A stretch of 64,000 nt of DNA from CAWJMD01 sp963845675 (GTDB lineage: Bacteria; Actinomycetota; Actinomycetes; Actinomycetales; CAWJMD01). The translations under genes and the position numbers were made by a program. Position 1 is the first letter of the stretch. Each line of letters opens with the position of its first letter. The stretch covers positions 1,550,001 to 1,614,000 of the forward strand of contig CAWJSX010000001.1 in NCBI GenBank assembly GCA_963845675.1, read 5' to 3'. Under the pieces are notes generated by a model. It saw only the letters and a list, made by a program, of their open reading frames with translations, was not told the DNA's origin and did not search any database. Shown here piece by piece: positions 8,361 to 16,113 of the stretch.

Positions 8361-9740
8361 TCAAGATGCTGATGGCGAGAACTGCCCGTGGCGAGACCGG
8401 TCCGGTGTCGACGGAGACACCAGCCCTGCCGTGGCGCGGGTGATGACTTCCACGAGTTCGTCACGGCTCGGCCCCACGGTGAGCGGCGGACGCCAACCGG
8501 TCCCGTAGACGGCTCGGGCCAGCGGTTCGGCCGGACGGAGGCTGGCCGGGAGCCCGGTCATGGCGAAGTAGCCGTCGGCGTAGGGCCCGATCAACGGCTC
8601 CGCCTGGACGGCGTCGGCGATCAGGTTGGAGGTGAGGGGCCCGCTGAGGTCGATGTCGTGACCCTGCCAGCGCTTCACCATGCCGCCGTCGATGTCGACG
8701 TGGTCGACCACCCAGGGCTCGATGTTCGTCTCGCACCACGCGTCGAAGGGCTGGGCCACGGTGAGTGGATCGGCGCCGCCATCGATGAGCTGCAGAAGCG
8801 CCTCGATCTGCATGCAGGCCATGGCGACGCCGCGACCTCGCGTCGGCGTCGTCGTGGCCACCGCATCGCCCAGCGTCACCAGCCCGGGGATCAGGGTCTG
8901 GCTGCGGTAGACGTTGCGCAGTGCCCCGCCCACCATGACCTCGGAGGTCGGGAAGGCCCGCGCGGCGTCGGTCCACTCGGCCAGGACCGGGATGGCGGCA
9001 CACGCGGCCTCATAGGCGAGCTCGCCTCGCAGCATCGCGAGCGTGGCGTCCGCCGTGGGTCGGACGAGGACCACGGAGAAGTGCCTGCTCTCGTGGAGAA
9101 AGACGAGGCACTGGTACCCGTCGAACTCGCCGACGAAGCCGAGGGGGGTGTTCATCGCCCCCGGTTCTGCTCCCGATCTGAGCCGGTAGGTCCGGTCGAT
9201 GTAGGCGAGACCGCAGTCACCGTCGAGCCGGGCGACGCCCCTCTCCCGGCTGACACTGCGGGCGACCACCCGGCTCGACCGGCCCGACGCGTCGACCACG
9301 AGGTCCGCGAGCACTCGCGCGCCGTCCACGACGGCCCCGCGAACCCGGCCACCCTCGATGTGCAGGTTGTCGACGTGCCCCGTGCGCAGCTCAAGCCTCG
9401 GGTGCTGCCGGGCCGCGCTCCACAGCGCCAGCTCAAGGGTCGATCTGCGCGAGAGCATGCCGCCGTCAGGGGGATCGGAGGTGGCCGGGTCGGCGTCCGG
9501 AGGCGCGGCGCCGAGGCCCACCCATGCGTCGTAGGCCGCCGGCCACTCCGCGTGGATGACCTTCCCGACCTGGGGACGGAAGTTGTGTGCGTGCCGGAAC
9601 TGCATCACCCCCCGGCGTCGCCAACCCGTGGGCGTCGGGCCAGGGTCCCGGTCGACGCAGACGACGTCGTGACCGCGACCGCCGAGCGCCGCCCCGAGGA
9701 CGAGTCCGGTCGGTCCGGAGCCGATGACGAGGACTTTCAC
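8361..9740 (-). CDS. FAD-dependent monooxygenase/oxidoreductase
   Basis: 459 residues of the PHBH-like flavoprotein group. The N-terminal Rossmann motif is VLVIGSGPTGLVLGAALGGR followed by the acidic VCVDRD that binds the FAD ribose. The second FAD motif is GLVTLGDAVATTTPTRGRG at ~residues 300-320. Middle segments (DLVVDASGRSSRV) are typical of flavin hydroxylases. Start GTG 9738-9740 has AAAGGAG just upstream. It is downstream of the membrane gene at 9809-10531 and divergent from a MarR regulator, so a MarR-controlled detoxification or modification operon is likely. Substrate unknown. Confidence 0.85.
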   Translation of the reverse strand: MKVLVIGSGPTGLVLGAALGGRGHDVVCVDRDPGPTPTGWRRRGVMQFRHAHNFRPQVGKVIHAEWPAAYDAWVGLGAAPPDADPATSDPPDGGMLSRRSTLELALWSAARQHPRLELRTGHVDNLHIEGGRVRGAVVDGARVLADLVVDASGRSSRVVARSVSRERGVARLDGDCGLAYIDRTYRLRSGAEPGAMNTPLGFVGEFDGYQCLVFLHESRHFSVVLVRPTADATLAMLRGELAYEAACAAIPVLAEWTDAARAFPTSEVMVGGALRNVYRSQTLIPGLVTLGDAVATTTPTRGRGVAMACMQIEALLQLIDGGADPLTVAQPFDAWCETNIEPWVVDHVDIDGGMVKRWQGHDIDLSGPLTSNLIADAVQAEPLIGPYADGYFAMTGLPASLRPAEPLARAVYGTGWRPPLTVGPSRDELVEVITRATAGLVSPSTPDRSRHGQFSPSAS

Positions 9741-9808
9741 GATGCTCCTTTCGGCTCGCCATGATGAGCAAGGGGCGCGGTACGCGTCGATCCGATCCAG
9801 CCCGGCGC

Positions 9809-10531
9809 TCAGACGCCCGGGACGTCGAGCCGACGGTCGCTGCCGCGGCCGAGGAGGCCATCTCCCCGATCCACGACGCTGCGCCAGACGAAGTAGCCCA
9901 GGCCCACGGCGCCCAACGCCGTCGGGACGCTGGTGACGAGCCCTGCCGCACCACTACCCGGGACGACGAAGGTGATGACCGTGACGAGCAACGCGAGCGG
10001 CACCCACACCGGCACGACGCGGGCACGGAACAGGCCGACGCACTGCAGCACCGTGCCGAGCACCACGAGCAGTGCGCCCGGGATCAGGAACCCGAACAGA
10101 TGCCCCTGGTCGTCGTTGGCCGCCGCGATGACCGCGCTGCCGACGCTGCTTTCAAGTGAGGGGTCCGTGGCGTAGAAGTACGCCGACGCCCAGCCGGCAA
10201 CCCCGGTCGCCTGTAGTCCGACGCCCACCCACATCAGGCATCCGCCGACCGTCGCCCACACACTGCCCCGAGCCCGGACCAGCCACATGGTGGCGATGGC
10301 CTGCAGCGGCACGTTGACGACGGCCACGGCCGTCAGCGCACCCAGCAGTCCCCACCACAGTCCTCTGTCGGGCGCGATGTCTGCGTACGAGTAGGTCTCG
10401 CCGCCGCCGTCCGGCTCGGGCCAGAGGACCCCGCCCACAGCCGCTGCGACCGCGGTCAGGCCGAGCGCGAGCGCCAGCACCGTCAGGCGAACTGCCGTGG
10501 ACCGCTCCACGACCACCTTCGAAGGGACCAT
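9809..10531 (-). CDS. Membrane protein in MarR-controlled operon
   Basis: 240 residues from ATG 10529-10531. About seven hydrophobic helices: residues ~15-35 (LTVLALALGLTAVAAAVGG), ~58-85, ~90-115, ~155-175, ~180-205 and others. The loop after helix 1 contains GGGETYSYADIAPDR. No transporter or enzyme motif is apparent. Its start lies inside the short divergent region shared with marR, where a perfect palindrome at 10539-10553 would sit just upstream. Likely co-transcribed with the flavin monooxygenase 68 bases downstream. Confidence 0.75.
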   Translation of the reverse strand: MVPSKVVVERSTAVRLTVLALALGLTAVAAAVGGVLWPEPDGGGETYSYADIAPDRGLWWGLLGALTAVAVVNVPLQAIATMWLVRARGSVWATVGGCLMWVGVGLQATGVAGWASAYFYATDPSLESSVGSAVIAAANDDQGHLFGFLIPGALLVVLGTVLQCVGLFRARVVPVWVPLALLVTVITFVVPGSGAAGLVTSVPTALGAVGLGYFVWRSVVDRGDGLLGRGSDRRLDVPGV

Positions 10532-10538
10532 GACTACT

Positions 10539-10553
10539 CCTGATATTGTCAGG
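10539..10553. promoter_or_regulatory. Palindromic operator between MarR and membrane/flavoprotein operon
   Basis: CCTGATATTGTCAGG is a perfect inverted repeat (CCTGA, 5-base centre, TCAGG) in the 55-base divergent gap. It lies eight bases before the ATG of the minus-strand gene and overlaps a possible TTGTCA -35 box of the MarR gene. Position and symmetry fit a MarR dimer site. Confidence 0.6.
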
Positions 10554-10586
10554 TTTCCTGTCGAAGTATGGAAGGAGACCTTACCA

Positions 10587-11054
10587 ATGTCAAGGGGGGA
10601 CTCTCCGCGAGCGACGCGCACTCCGCTGATCGCGCTGATCCACCGCGCCAACCGCGATCTGCAGGCCGACATGGTGCGTCAGGCCCGGGCCGCCGGCTAT
10701 GAGCAGGCGAAGCCTGCACACAACTCGGTCTTCGCCACCCTCCCTGTGGCCGGAGCGCGCACGGCCGACCTCGCAGCGAGAGCGGGCGTGACCCGGCAGT
10801 CGATGGGTGAGGTGGTCCGCGACCTGGTCGACGGGGGGGTCCTCGAGATGCAGGCCGACCCGGACGACCGGAGGGCAAAGCTGGTCACCTACACCGAAGC
10901 CGGCCTCGAACAGGTGCGCGTCGGCCGGGCGCACATCCTCGACTTCGACGAGCGCATGGTCGCCGAGCTCGGCGCTGACGGGTACGAGTGCCTGCGCGAC
11001 GGACTCGCCGCCATCGTGGCGGTCCTCCGTGAACGGGGAGGCTCGCCGGGCTAG
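10587..11054 (+). CDS. MarR-family transcriptional regulator
   Basis: 155 residues. The winged helix is visible at ~45-105: HNSVFATLPVAGARTADLAA (helix 2), RAGVTRQSMGEVVRDLVDGG (recognition helix) and LEMQADPDDRRAKLVTYTEA (wing with the DxRxK signature of MarR proteins). ATG 10587 has AAGGAG at 10572-10577. It is divergent from a membrane protein and flavin monooxygenase operon, with a palindrome between them, so it probably represses both itself and that operon and responds to a small aromatic or phenolic ligand. Confidence 0.9.
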   Translation: MSRGDSPRATRTPLIALIHRANRDLQADMVRQARAAGYEQAKPAHNSVFATLPVAGARTADLAARAGVTRQSMGEVVRDLVDGGVLEMQADPDDRRAKLVTYTEAGLEQVRVGRAHILDFDERMVAELGADGYECLRDGLAAIVAVLRERGGSPG

Positions 11055-11973
11055 CGGAGGCGGGCGACCGGCCGGATGTGCACGCGGAGCGTGCCGGTGG
11101 CGGATCGGCTGTCCACGACGGGATCACAGGAAGCGGTAGTCCCCGACACCGACGAGTGAGGATCTCGAGGAACGCCCGGGGCGCAGGAGAACGTCGGAGC
11201 GTTCTGAGATGGCGGCGGTGCCTGCCGGTCCCGACGTGGAGTGCCCTGGTTGAGCGCCAGATGACCACCGAGGGATCTCCGGCGGACTTCGTGCCTACTG
11301 AAGGCACCTCTAGCCGCTCCAACCTGCCCGAAGCGCGCTGATTCACACGTTGAGCGGAACGAGAACCGGTGTTCTCGGTCGTCGTCGGTCGTCGTCGGTG
11401 ACAGCCGGAGAATGCGGTCTGACCTGCGGTGATGCGCTGATCCAGCCGTCGGGCGTCGTTGGCGGCGAACGGTCTCCGCCGGACTTCTTGCGGACTGTTT
11501 GCGGACCGCTGGGTCAGGTCGAGAAGCCCTCTGGCGAGGGCGGCGTCGAACAGCGTCCGCGCGACCTGCTCGGCCTTCTCGGTCGCCGCGGCCCCCACCG
11601 GCTTCGCCTCGTAGCGGTCCTGGTTGCGGGCGCGTCGCAGGCGGTCGAACTCTCGCGCTGCCTTGTCCGCCGGAGGCTTGTCGAACACCGCGCGCAGGTA
11701 GCGGCCGAGCGCCTCGTGCTGGCCTGGCCCGTTGGTCGTACGGAAGCCGTACGCCGCCAGCAGCGCCTCGCCGGTGTCGTGACAGGCGTCGTAGGCGATG
11801 CCGTACCTGACGACGACACTGGTGAGCAGCGGCAGCTGGTCCAGGCGCTCCTCGGCCTGGCGCAGGAACGAGGTCGCACGCGCGAGGTCTGCGGGCACGA
11901 CGTCGAGACGCCGCGCCTCGACCAGCGCGAGGACCGTCGCCTGCTGGACGCGGGTGAGCGGGGTCAGCGCCAC
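10885..11973 (-). CDS. HEPN-domain toxin-like protein with aberrant C-terminal extension
   Basis: The first ~155 residues (11973 to about 11508) are an all-helical HEPN domain: LRQAEERLDQLPLLTSVVVR, AYDACHDTGEALLAAYG and a C-terminal LRRARNQDRYEAKPVG. The last is the HEPN catalytic position, R-x4-H in most toxins, here R-x4-Y. GTG start 11971-11973 overlaps the upstream nucleotidyltransferase gene by ten bases, so the pair is translationally coupled. After residue ~155 the frame runs on for 207 Arg/Pro-rich residues, antisense to marR at its end. That tail is not protein-like and is presumably read-through after loss of the natural stop. The break coincides with 11-bp repeats. Confidence 0.65.
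   Translation of the reverse strand: MALTPLTRVQQATVLALVEARRLDVVPADLARATSFLRQAEERLDQLPLLTSVVVRYGIAYDACHDTGEALLAAYGFRTTNGPGQHEALGRYLRAVFDKPPADKAAREFDRLRRARNQDRYEAKPVGAAATEKAEQVARTLFDAALARGLLDLTQRSANSPQEVRRRPFAANDARRLDQRITAGQTAFSGCHRRRPTTTENTGSRSAQRVNQRASGRLERLEVPSVGTKSAGDPSVVIWRSTRALHVGTGRHRRHLRTLRRSPAPRAFLEILTRRCRGLPLPVIPSWTADPPPARSACTSGRSPASASPASLPVHGGPPRWRRVRRAGTRTRQRRARRPCARRSRGCAPGRRAPVRGRLRCR
11276..11511 (+). repeat. Cluster of short related repeats at the HEPN 3' junction
   Basis: A 19-base unit at 11276-11294 recurs at 11473-11491 with two differences. The second copy runs into tandem 11-base units that begin GGACTTCTTGC, GGACTGTTTGC and GGACCGC (11481-11509). The 17-base TGCGGACTGTTTGCGGA (11489-11505) recurs at 12995-13011 with one change. 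Helical-turn spacing resembles a recombinase or initiator binding array, but no recombinase gene is present. Confidence 0.5.
11360..11377. repeat. Small palindrome
   Basis: CGAGAAC, a four-base centre and GTTCTCG form a perfect 7-bp inverted repeat, followed by two tandem ten-base GGTCGTCGTC units. It lies in the non-homologous tail of the HEPN reading frame. Confidence 0.4.
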
Positions 11974-12548
11974 GGCAGCCCCCCGATCACGGCGACCGCC
12001 GGGCCGCTGCGCACGTTGTCCAGGAACCCGGAGGGCGCGGCGAACTCCTCAGGGGTGAGGATCGTCGGGTTCACGGGACGGTGCACCGCGGCCTCGACCC
12101 GGGTGCACGCCTCGTAGACCGCGTCCACGTCGGGCTCACCGAGCACCATGACGTCGATGTCGTGCGGTGCCGGGCCGGCGTCCCCGAGCATCCGCGCGGC
12201 GAAGGAGCCGTAGAGGAACGCCGACTCGATCCCGTCGATGCGGCCGAGCTCCTCGGCCAGGATCACCACCGGGCCGGTCGCGACCGTGAGGATCTCGCGC
12301 AAGGGGTCCACCAGCGGGCTCTCGTCGTTGGCGCGGATCAGCCTCGTGCGGCCCACCTGTCGCTCGCTCAGGATGCCGGCGTCCACCAGGCGCGCGACCT
12401 CGCGGTGCACGGTCGGGTAGGCCAGGCCGGCCCGCTTGGCCAGATCGGTGACGCTCAGCTCGTCGCCGGTGAGCAACAACGTGGAGAGCAGGCGCGCCTG
12501 ACCGTCCGACCGGAAGATCGGAGCGAGGAGCGGCGCCTCAGTTCTCAT
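11964..12548 (-). CDS. MNT-type nucleotidyltransferase with N-terminal winged helix (HEPN antitoxin)
   Basis: 194 residues from ATG 12546-12548. Residues ~10-75 are a winged helix (LLSTLLLTGDELSVTDLAKR, AGLAYPTVHREVARLVDAG). Residues ~95-190 are a minimal nucleotidyltransferase: FLYGSFAARMLG followed by HDIDVMVLG, the GSx and DxD motifs of the Pol-beta fold. In HEPN-MNT (type VII) systems the MNT protein inactivates the HEPN ribonuclease by AMPylating a tyrosine. Fusion to a DNA-binding domain suggests direct autoregulation, supported by a palindrome over its -10 box. The coding end overlaps the HEPN start by ten bases. An in-frame ATG 12 codons upstream is less likely because it would lie inside the promoter. 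Confidence 0.82.
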   Translation of the reverse strand: MRTEAPLLAPIFRSDGQARLLSTLLLTGDELSVTDLAKRAGLAYPTVHREVARLVDAGILSERQVGRTRLIRANDESPLVDPLREILTVATGPVVILAEELGRIDGIESAFLYGSFAARMLGDAGPAPHDIDVMVLGEPDVDAVYEACTRVEAAVHRPVNPTILTPEEFAAPSGFLDNVRSGPAVAVIGGLPWR

Positions 12549-12562
12549 ATAACTGAGGTTAT
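12549..12562. promoter_or_regulatory. Palindromic operator over the MNT promoter
   Basis: ATAACTGAGGTTAT is a perfect inverted repeat (ATAAC, four bases, GTTAT) directly next to the MNT start codon and overlapping its -10 box. It is a natural site for the winged helix of the MNT protein itself. Confidence 0.6.
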
Positions 12563-12584
12563 CCTCCACTATATCGACAGTCAA
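12556..12584 (-). promoter_or_regulatory. Leaderless promoter of the MNT-HEPN operon
   Basis: On the minus strand TTGACT (12584-12579) and TAACCT (12561-12556) are 17 bases apart, and seven bases separate the -10 box from the ATG at 12548. The geometry is identical to that of the ArsR promoter at 3974-4002. Confidence 0.65.
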
Positions 12585-12596
12585 TGCGCCGCTCGG

Positions 12597-12930
12597 CTAA
12601 CCCCAGAAAATCGGGTCGCCGCTGGTCTCGATGTGGTCGAGGAGCGCCTGGACGCTCTTGGTCGGGCGCTTGCGCTTGTACTCGTGGAACTTCAGGTGGC
12701 GGTCGCGCCAGCAGATCTCCCATCGGCCGGTCGACATCGTGTAGCGCAGCCGTGCGATCGGGAACCGGGTGTGCTCGCCGACGACCGTCCCACGGTGGGC
12801 GCACCTCGACGATGTCGACGTGTCGGTCGGAGACGTCGGCCTCGACCTTCACCTCGTCCCACAGGTGCTCGGGCACGCGCTCTCGCGCCCAGAGGCGGAT
12901 GCGGTGCAGGTCAGTCTCGGGAAGTGCCAC
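12597..12930 (-). pseudogene. DUF3024 family gene with frameshift
   Basis: From GTG 12930 the frame reads MALPETDLHRIRLWARERVP, then HVDIVEVRPPWD, the conserved opening of DUF3024 proteins. Homology then moves to another minus-strand frame: EHTRFPIARLRYTMSTGRWE, ICWRDRHLKFHEYKRKRP and the family ending DPIFWG followed by TAG at 12597-12599. A single base change in phase near 12775-12785 would restore a protein of ~110 residues. The function of the family is unknown. It may be a true pseudogene or, as for neighbours to the right, a sequencing error. It lies between the MNT gene and the second 17-base repeat. Confidence 0.7.
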
Positions 12931-12994
12931 GACGCCAGCGTGCCACCGGGTGAACTGAGCAGCGCCTGCCGGCGAGCCGGAGCGTCGACGGGCG

Positions 12995-13011
12995 TGCGGA
13001 CTGTCTGCGGA
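12995..13011 (+). repeat. Direct-repeat partner of 11489-11505
   Basis: TGCGGACTGTCTGCGGA differs at one base from the copy at 11489-11505 and has the same orientation. The two copies bracket the HEPN, MNT and DUF3024 genes (about 1.5 kb). Confidence 0.5.
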
Positions 13012-13068
13012 TCAGATCGACCCCAAGAATCGGCAATCCCCAACGCCTACTAGCGAATCCCGACGACG

Positions 13069-14149
13069 CTAGACATTGAAGCGGAACTCCACGACGTCAC
13101 CGTCGGCCATCACGTAGTCCTTGCCCTCGATGCGCACCCGTCCGCGGGACTTGGCCTCGGCCATCGAGCCGGCGTCGACCAGGTCGTCGAACGACACCAC
13201 CTCGGCCTTGATGAAGCCGCGCTGGAAGTCGGTGTGGATGACACCCGCGGCCTGGGGCGCGGTCCAGCCCTTGCGGATCGTCCAGGCCCGCGACTCCTTG
13301 GGCCCGGCGGTGAGGTAGGTCTGCAGGCCGAGGGTCTCGAAGCCGACGCGGGCCAGCTGGTCGAGCCCCGACTCGTCCTGGCCGATGGACGCGAGCAGCT
13401 CCGCGGCCTCCTCGGGGTCCAGCTCGACGAGCTCGGACTCGATCTTCGCGTCGAGGAAGATCGCGTCGGCGGGGGCGACCAGGGCGTGCAGCGTGTCCTT
13501 CAGCGACTCGTCCGACAGGTCGTCGGTCGTCGACGTTGAAGACGTAGATGAACGGCTTGGTGGTGAGCAGCTGCAGCTCGCGCAGGTGCTCGGGGTCGAT
13601 GTCCTTGCCGCCGGAGAAGAGGGTCTCGCCCCCGTCCAGGACAGTCTGGGCGGCGCGCGCCGACTCGAGCAGGGCGGCGTCGGCCTTGCGTCCCTTGACC
13701 TCCTTCTCGAGGCGGGGGATCGCCTTCTCGAGGGTCTGCAGGTCGGCGAGGATGAGCTCGGTGTGGATCGTCGAGATGTCGGAGCCCGGGTCGACCTTGC
13801 CGTCGACGTGCACCACGTCGGCGTCCTCGAAGGCGCGGATCACCTGGCAGATCGCGTCGGCCTCGCGGATGTTGGCGAGGAACTTGTTGCCGAGCCCCTC
13901 CCCCTCGCTGGCACCGCGGACGATGCCCGCGATGTCGACGAACGACACCGTCGCGGGCAGGATCCTGGCGCTGCCGAAGATCTCTGCGAGCCGCGCGAGC
14001 CGCGGGTCAGGCAGCGGGACCACGCCGACGTTGGGCTCGATCGTCGCGAACGGGTAGTTCGCCGCGAGCACGTCGTTCTTGGTCAGGGCGTTGAAGAGGG
14101 TGGACTTGCCGACGTTGGGGAGTCCGACGATGCCGATGGTGAGGGCCAC
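13069..14149 (-). CDS. ychF: Redox-regulated ATPase/GTPase YchF (frameshifted)
   Basis: Obg-family P-loop protein, about 359 residues when repaired. Residues 1-20 carry the P-loop GIVGLPNVGKSTLFNALTK; FVDIAGIVRGASEGEGLGNK contains the switch region. The first frame ends its homology at FIYVFNVDD (~13530); the rest (LSDESLKDTLHALVAPADAI ... GYVMADGDVVEFRFNV, TGS domain) continues in another frame to TAG at 13069-13071. One extra base in GACGACCGACGACC near 13521-13531 explains the shift. YchF binds ATP and associates with ribosomes. The SAM methyltransferase lies 12 bases upstream and is probably co-transcribed. Confidence 0.9.
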
Positions 14150-14161
14150 GGGGAGCAGAGC

Positions 14162-14782
14162 CTACCGGCGGTGGACGAGCACCGCGTACGCAGCATCCCC
14201 TCCGGTGACGAGAGGCTGGCCGTCCCACGAGCTGTGGGCACCGACCTCGGTCAGGCCCGCCGCCGCGCCCCAGGCCCGGTAGTCGGCCACCGTGACGTGC
14301 CGGTCGGCCGCGAACCCGGCGACCAGCAGGCCGCCGAGCGCGAGCCAGCCGGCGACGCGCTCGACCACGGCGGGCTCCGTGCCGGGCGTCAGGTAGACCA
14401 TCACGTTGCCCGCCATCACGACGCAGTCGGCAGGGACGCCGAGCGCGCTGGTGTCGACGTCGAGCAGGTCCCCCTCCACCCACGTGAGGTCGGGAGCCGC
14501 GGCGCGCGCCTGCGCCAGCATCGAGCCGTCGAGGTCGACACCTGCGACGCGGTGGCCGCGGCGGGCCAGCTCGATCCCGATCCGGCCGGTGCCGCACCCG
14601 GCGTCGACGACGCGGCTCCCGGGCGCGAGCAGCCGGTCGACGAAGGTCGCCTCGCCGTGCACGTCGGCGCCGCTGCGGACGAGCTCCGCGAAGCGCTCGG
14701 CGTAGTCCGGGCCGCGGGTCCCGCCCGTCTCGGCGATCCAGCGGTTGGCCCCGTTCCCGCCCGGCGTGTCAGTGGTGTCCAC
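14162..14782 (-). CDS. Class I SAM-dependent methyltransferase
   Basis: 206 residues from GTG 14780-14782. Motif I is VVDAGCGTGRIGIELARRGH with the acidic end of strand 2 at VAGVDLDGSMLA; motif II-like WVEGDLLDVD follows. The region after strand 4 (VMAGNVMVYLTPGTEPAVVE) is typical of small-molecule methyltransferases. Substrate not predictable. It precedes ychF by 12 bases on the same strand and is divergent from rmuC. An ATG further upstream would overlap the rmuC start and is less likely. Confidence 0.85.
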   Translation of the reverse strand: MDTTDTPGGNGANRWIAETGGTRGPDYAERFAELVRSGADVHGEATFVDRLLAPGSRVVDAGCGTGRIGIELARRGHRVAGVDLDGSMLAQARAAAPDLTWVEGDLLDVDTSALGVPADCVVMAGNVMVYLTPGTEPAVVERVAGWLALGGLLVAGFAADRHVTVADYRAWGAAAGLTEVGAHSSWDGQPLVTGGDAAYAVLVHRR

Positions 14783-14819
14783 CCGCCCATTGTCGGTCCC
14801 GGCTGTCACGGTCGTGGAC

Positions 14820-16113
14820 ATGGACCTCGCCATGACCGTGCTCGTGAGCCTGCTGGCCGGCGCCGCCCTCGGCGCGGCGGTCGCGGCGTGGGCCGTACGC
14901 ACCGCGGCCGCCGCTCGCCACGCTGCCGTCACCACGGAGCGCGACCTGCTGCGCCGTCGCGTCGACGAGCTGGGCGACGACGCCGACGACGACGCCGAGC
15001 TGGCTCTGGCCCTGGCTCCGCTGACGTCGAGCCTGGCCCGGGTCGAGCGCCACGTCGGCGAGCTGGAGCGCGAGCGCTCGGTGCAGTGGGGACGACTCGA
15101 CGCCCAGCTGCTGGCGGTGCAGGACACCCAGGAGGCGCTGCGGCGCCAGACCGGCGCCCTCGCGGGGGCGCTGCGCTCCCCCAACGTCCGCGGCGCCTGG
15201 GGTGAGGTCCAGCTGCGCCGCGTCGTCGAGCACGCGGGCATGCTCGCGCGGGTCGACTTCGACACCCAGGTCACCGGGCGCAACGACAGCGGCGCCACCG
15301 TCCGGCCCGACGCCGTGGTCCGCCTGCCCGGCCGGAAGGTGGTGGTGATCGACGCCAAGGCGCCGCTGGCCGCGTTCCTCGAGGCGTCCCAGGCCGAGCG
15401 GGAGGGCGAGGGCGCCGAGACCTCGACGCATCGGCGTGAGGCCGCTCAGACGGCCCACGCCCGGGCCCTGCGGTCCCACGTCGACGCGCTGGCGGAGAAG
15501 CGCTACTGGACGGCCTTCACCCCGACGCCAGAGCTCGTCGTGTGCTTCGTGCCGGGCGAGTCGTTCCTCGCGGCGGCCTGCGACGCCGACCCTGCCCTCC
15601 TCGAGCACGCGATGGGGCGCCGGGTGGTGCTGGCGACGCCGACGACGCTGCTGGCCCTGCTGCGCACCGTGGCGCTGACGTGGCAGCAGGAGGCGCTCAC
15701 CGGCAGCGCGCGGGAGGTCTTCGAGCTGGGCCGCGAGCTCTACGCGCCGGCTGGCCGGGCTCGGCGGCTCGGTCGAGAAGCTCGGCCGCACGCTGCACCG
15801 CGCGGTGGAGGACTACAACGGCATGGTGGGCACCCTGGAGCGACGTGTGCTCGTGAGCGCCCGCAGGCTGCACGACCTGGAGGTCACGGACGGCGACCTG
15901 GTCGGTCCGTCACCCGTCGAGACGCCCGTGCGGCCGCTGACGGCCGTCGAGCTGATCGACGACGAGGCCGGCGCGGCTCCCGACGCCGGCGACGGTCAGG
16001 TCGTCGAGCAGGCCGATGCCGGCGGGGACGTCTTCAGGTCGCGGCGCAGCTCCTTCGGCAGCGAGAACAGCAGGTCCTCCTCCGCGGTGCGCACCTCCTC
16101 GACGTCGGCGTAG
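14820..16113 (+). CDS. rmuC: DNA recombination protein RmuC-like (frameshifted, 3' end uncertain)
   Basis: An N-terminal membrane helix (TVLVSLLAGAALGAAVAAWA) is followed by a coiled coil and then the RmuC core: NVRGAWGEVQLRRVVEHAGM, VRLPGRKVVVIDAKAPLAAF, EKRYWTAFTPTPELVVCFVP. RmuC is a putative nuclease-like inhibitor of inversion at short repeats. The frame shifts near 15741-15750 (an extra C in TACGCGCCGG) and homology resumes as LGRTLHRAVEDYNGMVGTLE. The last ~40 codons to TAG 16111-16113 are antisense to the conserved end of ispH and look unprotein-like, so the true stop may be nearer 15980. Confidence 0.8.

Noticed and set aside
13385..15205. Long plus-strand open frame opposite ychF and a methyltransferase
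   Set aside because: Arg/Gly/Asp-rich with no domain; it is the antisense of conserved minus-strand genes, a common effect of high GC.
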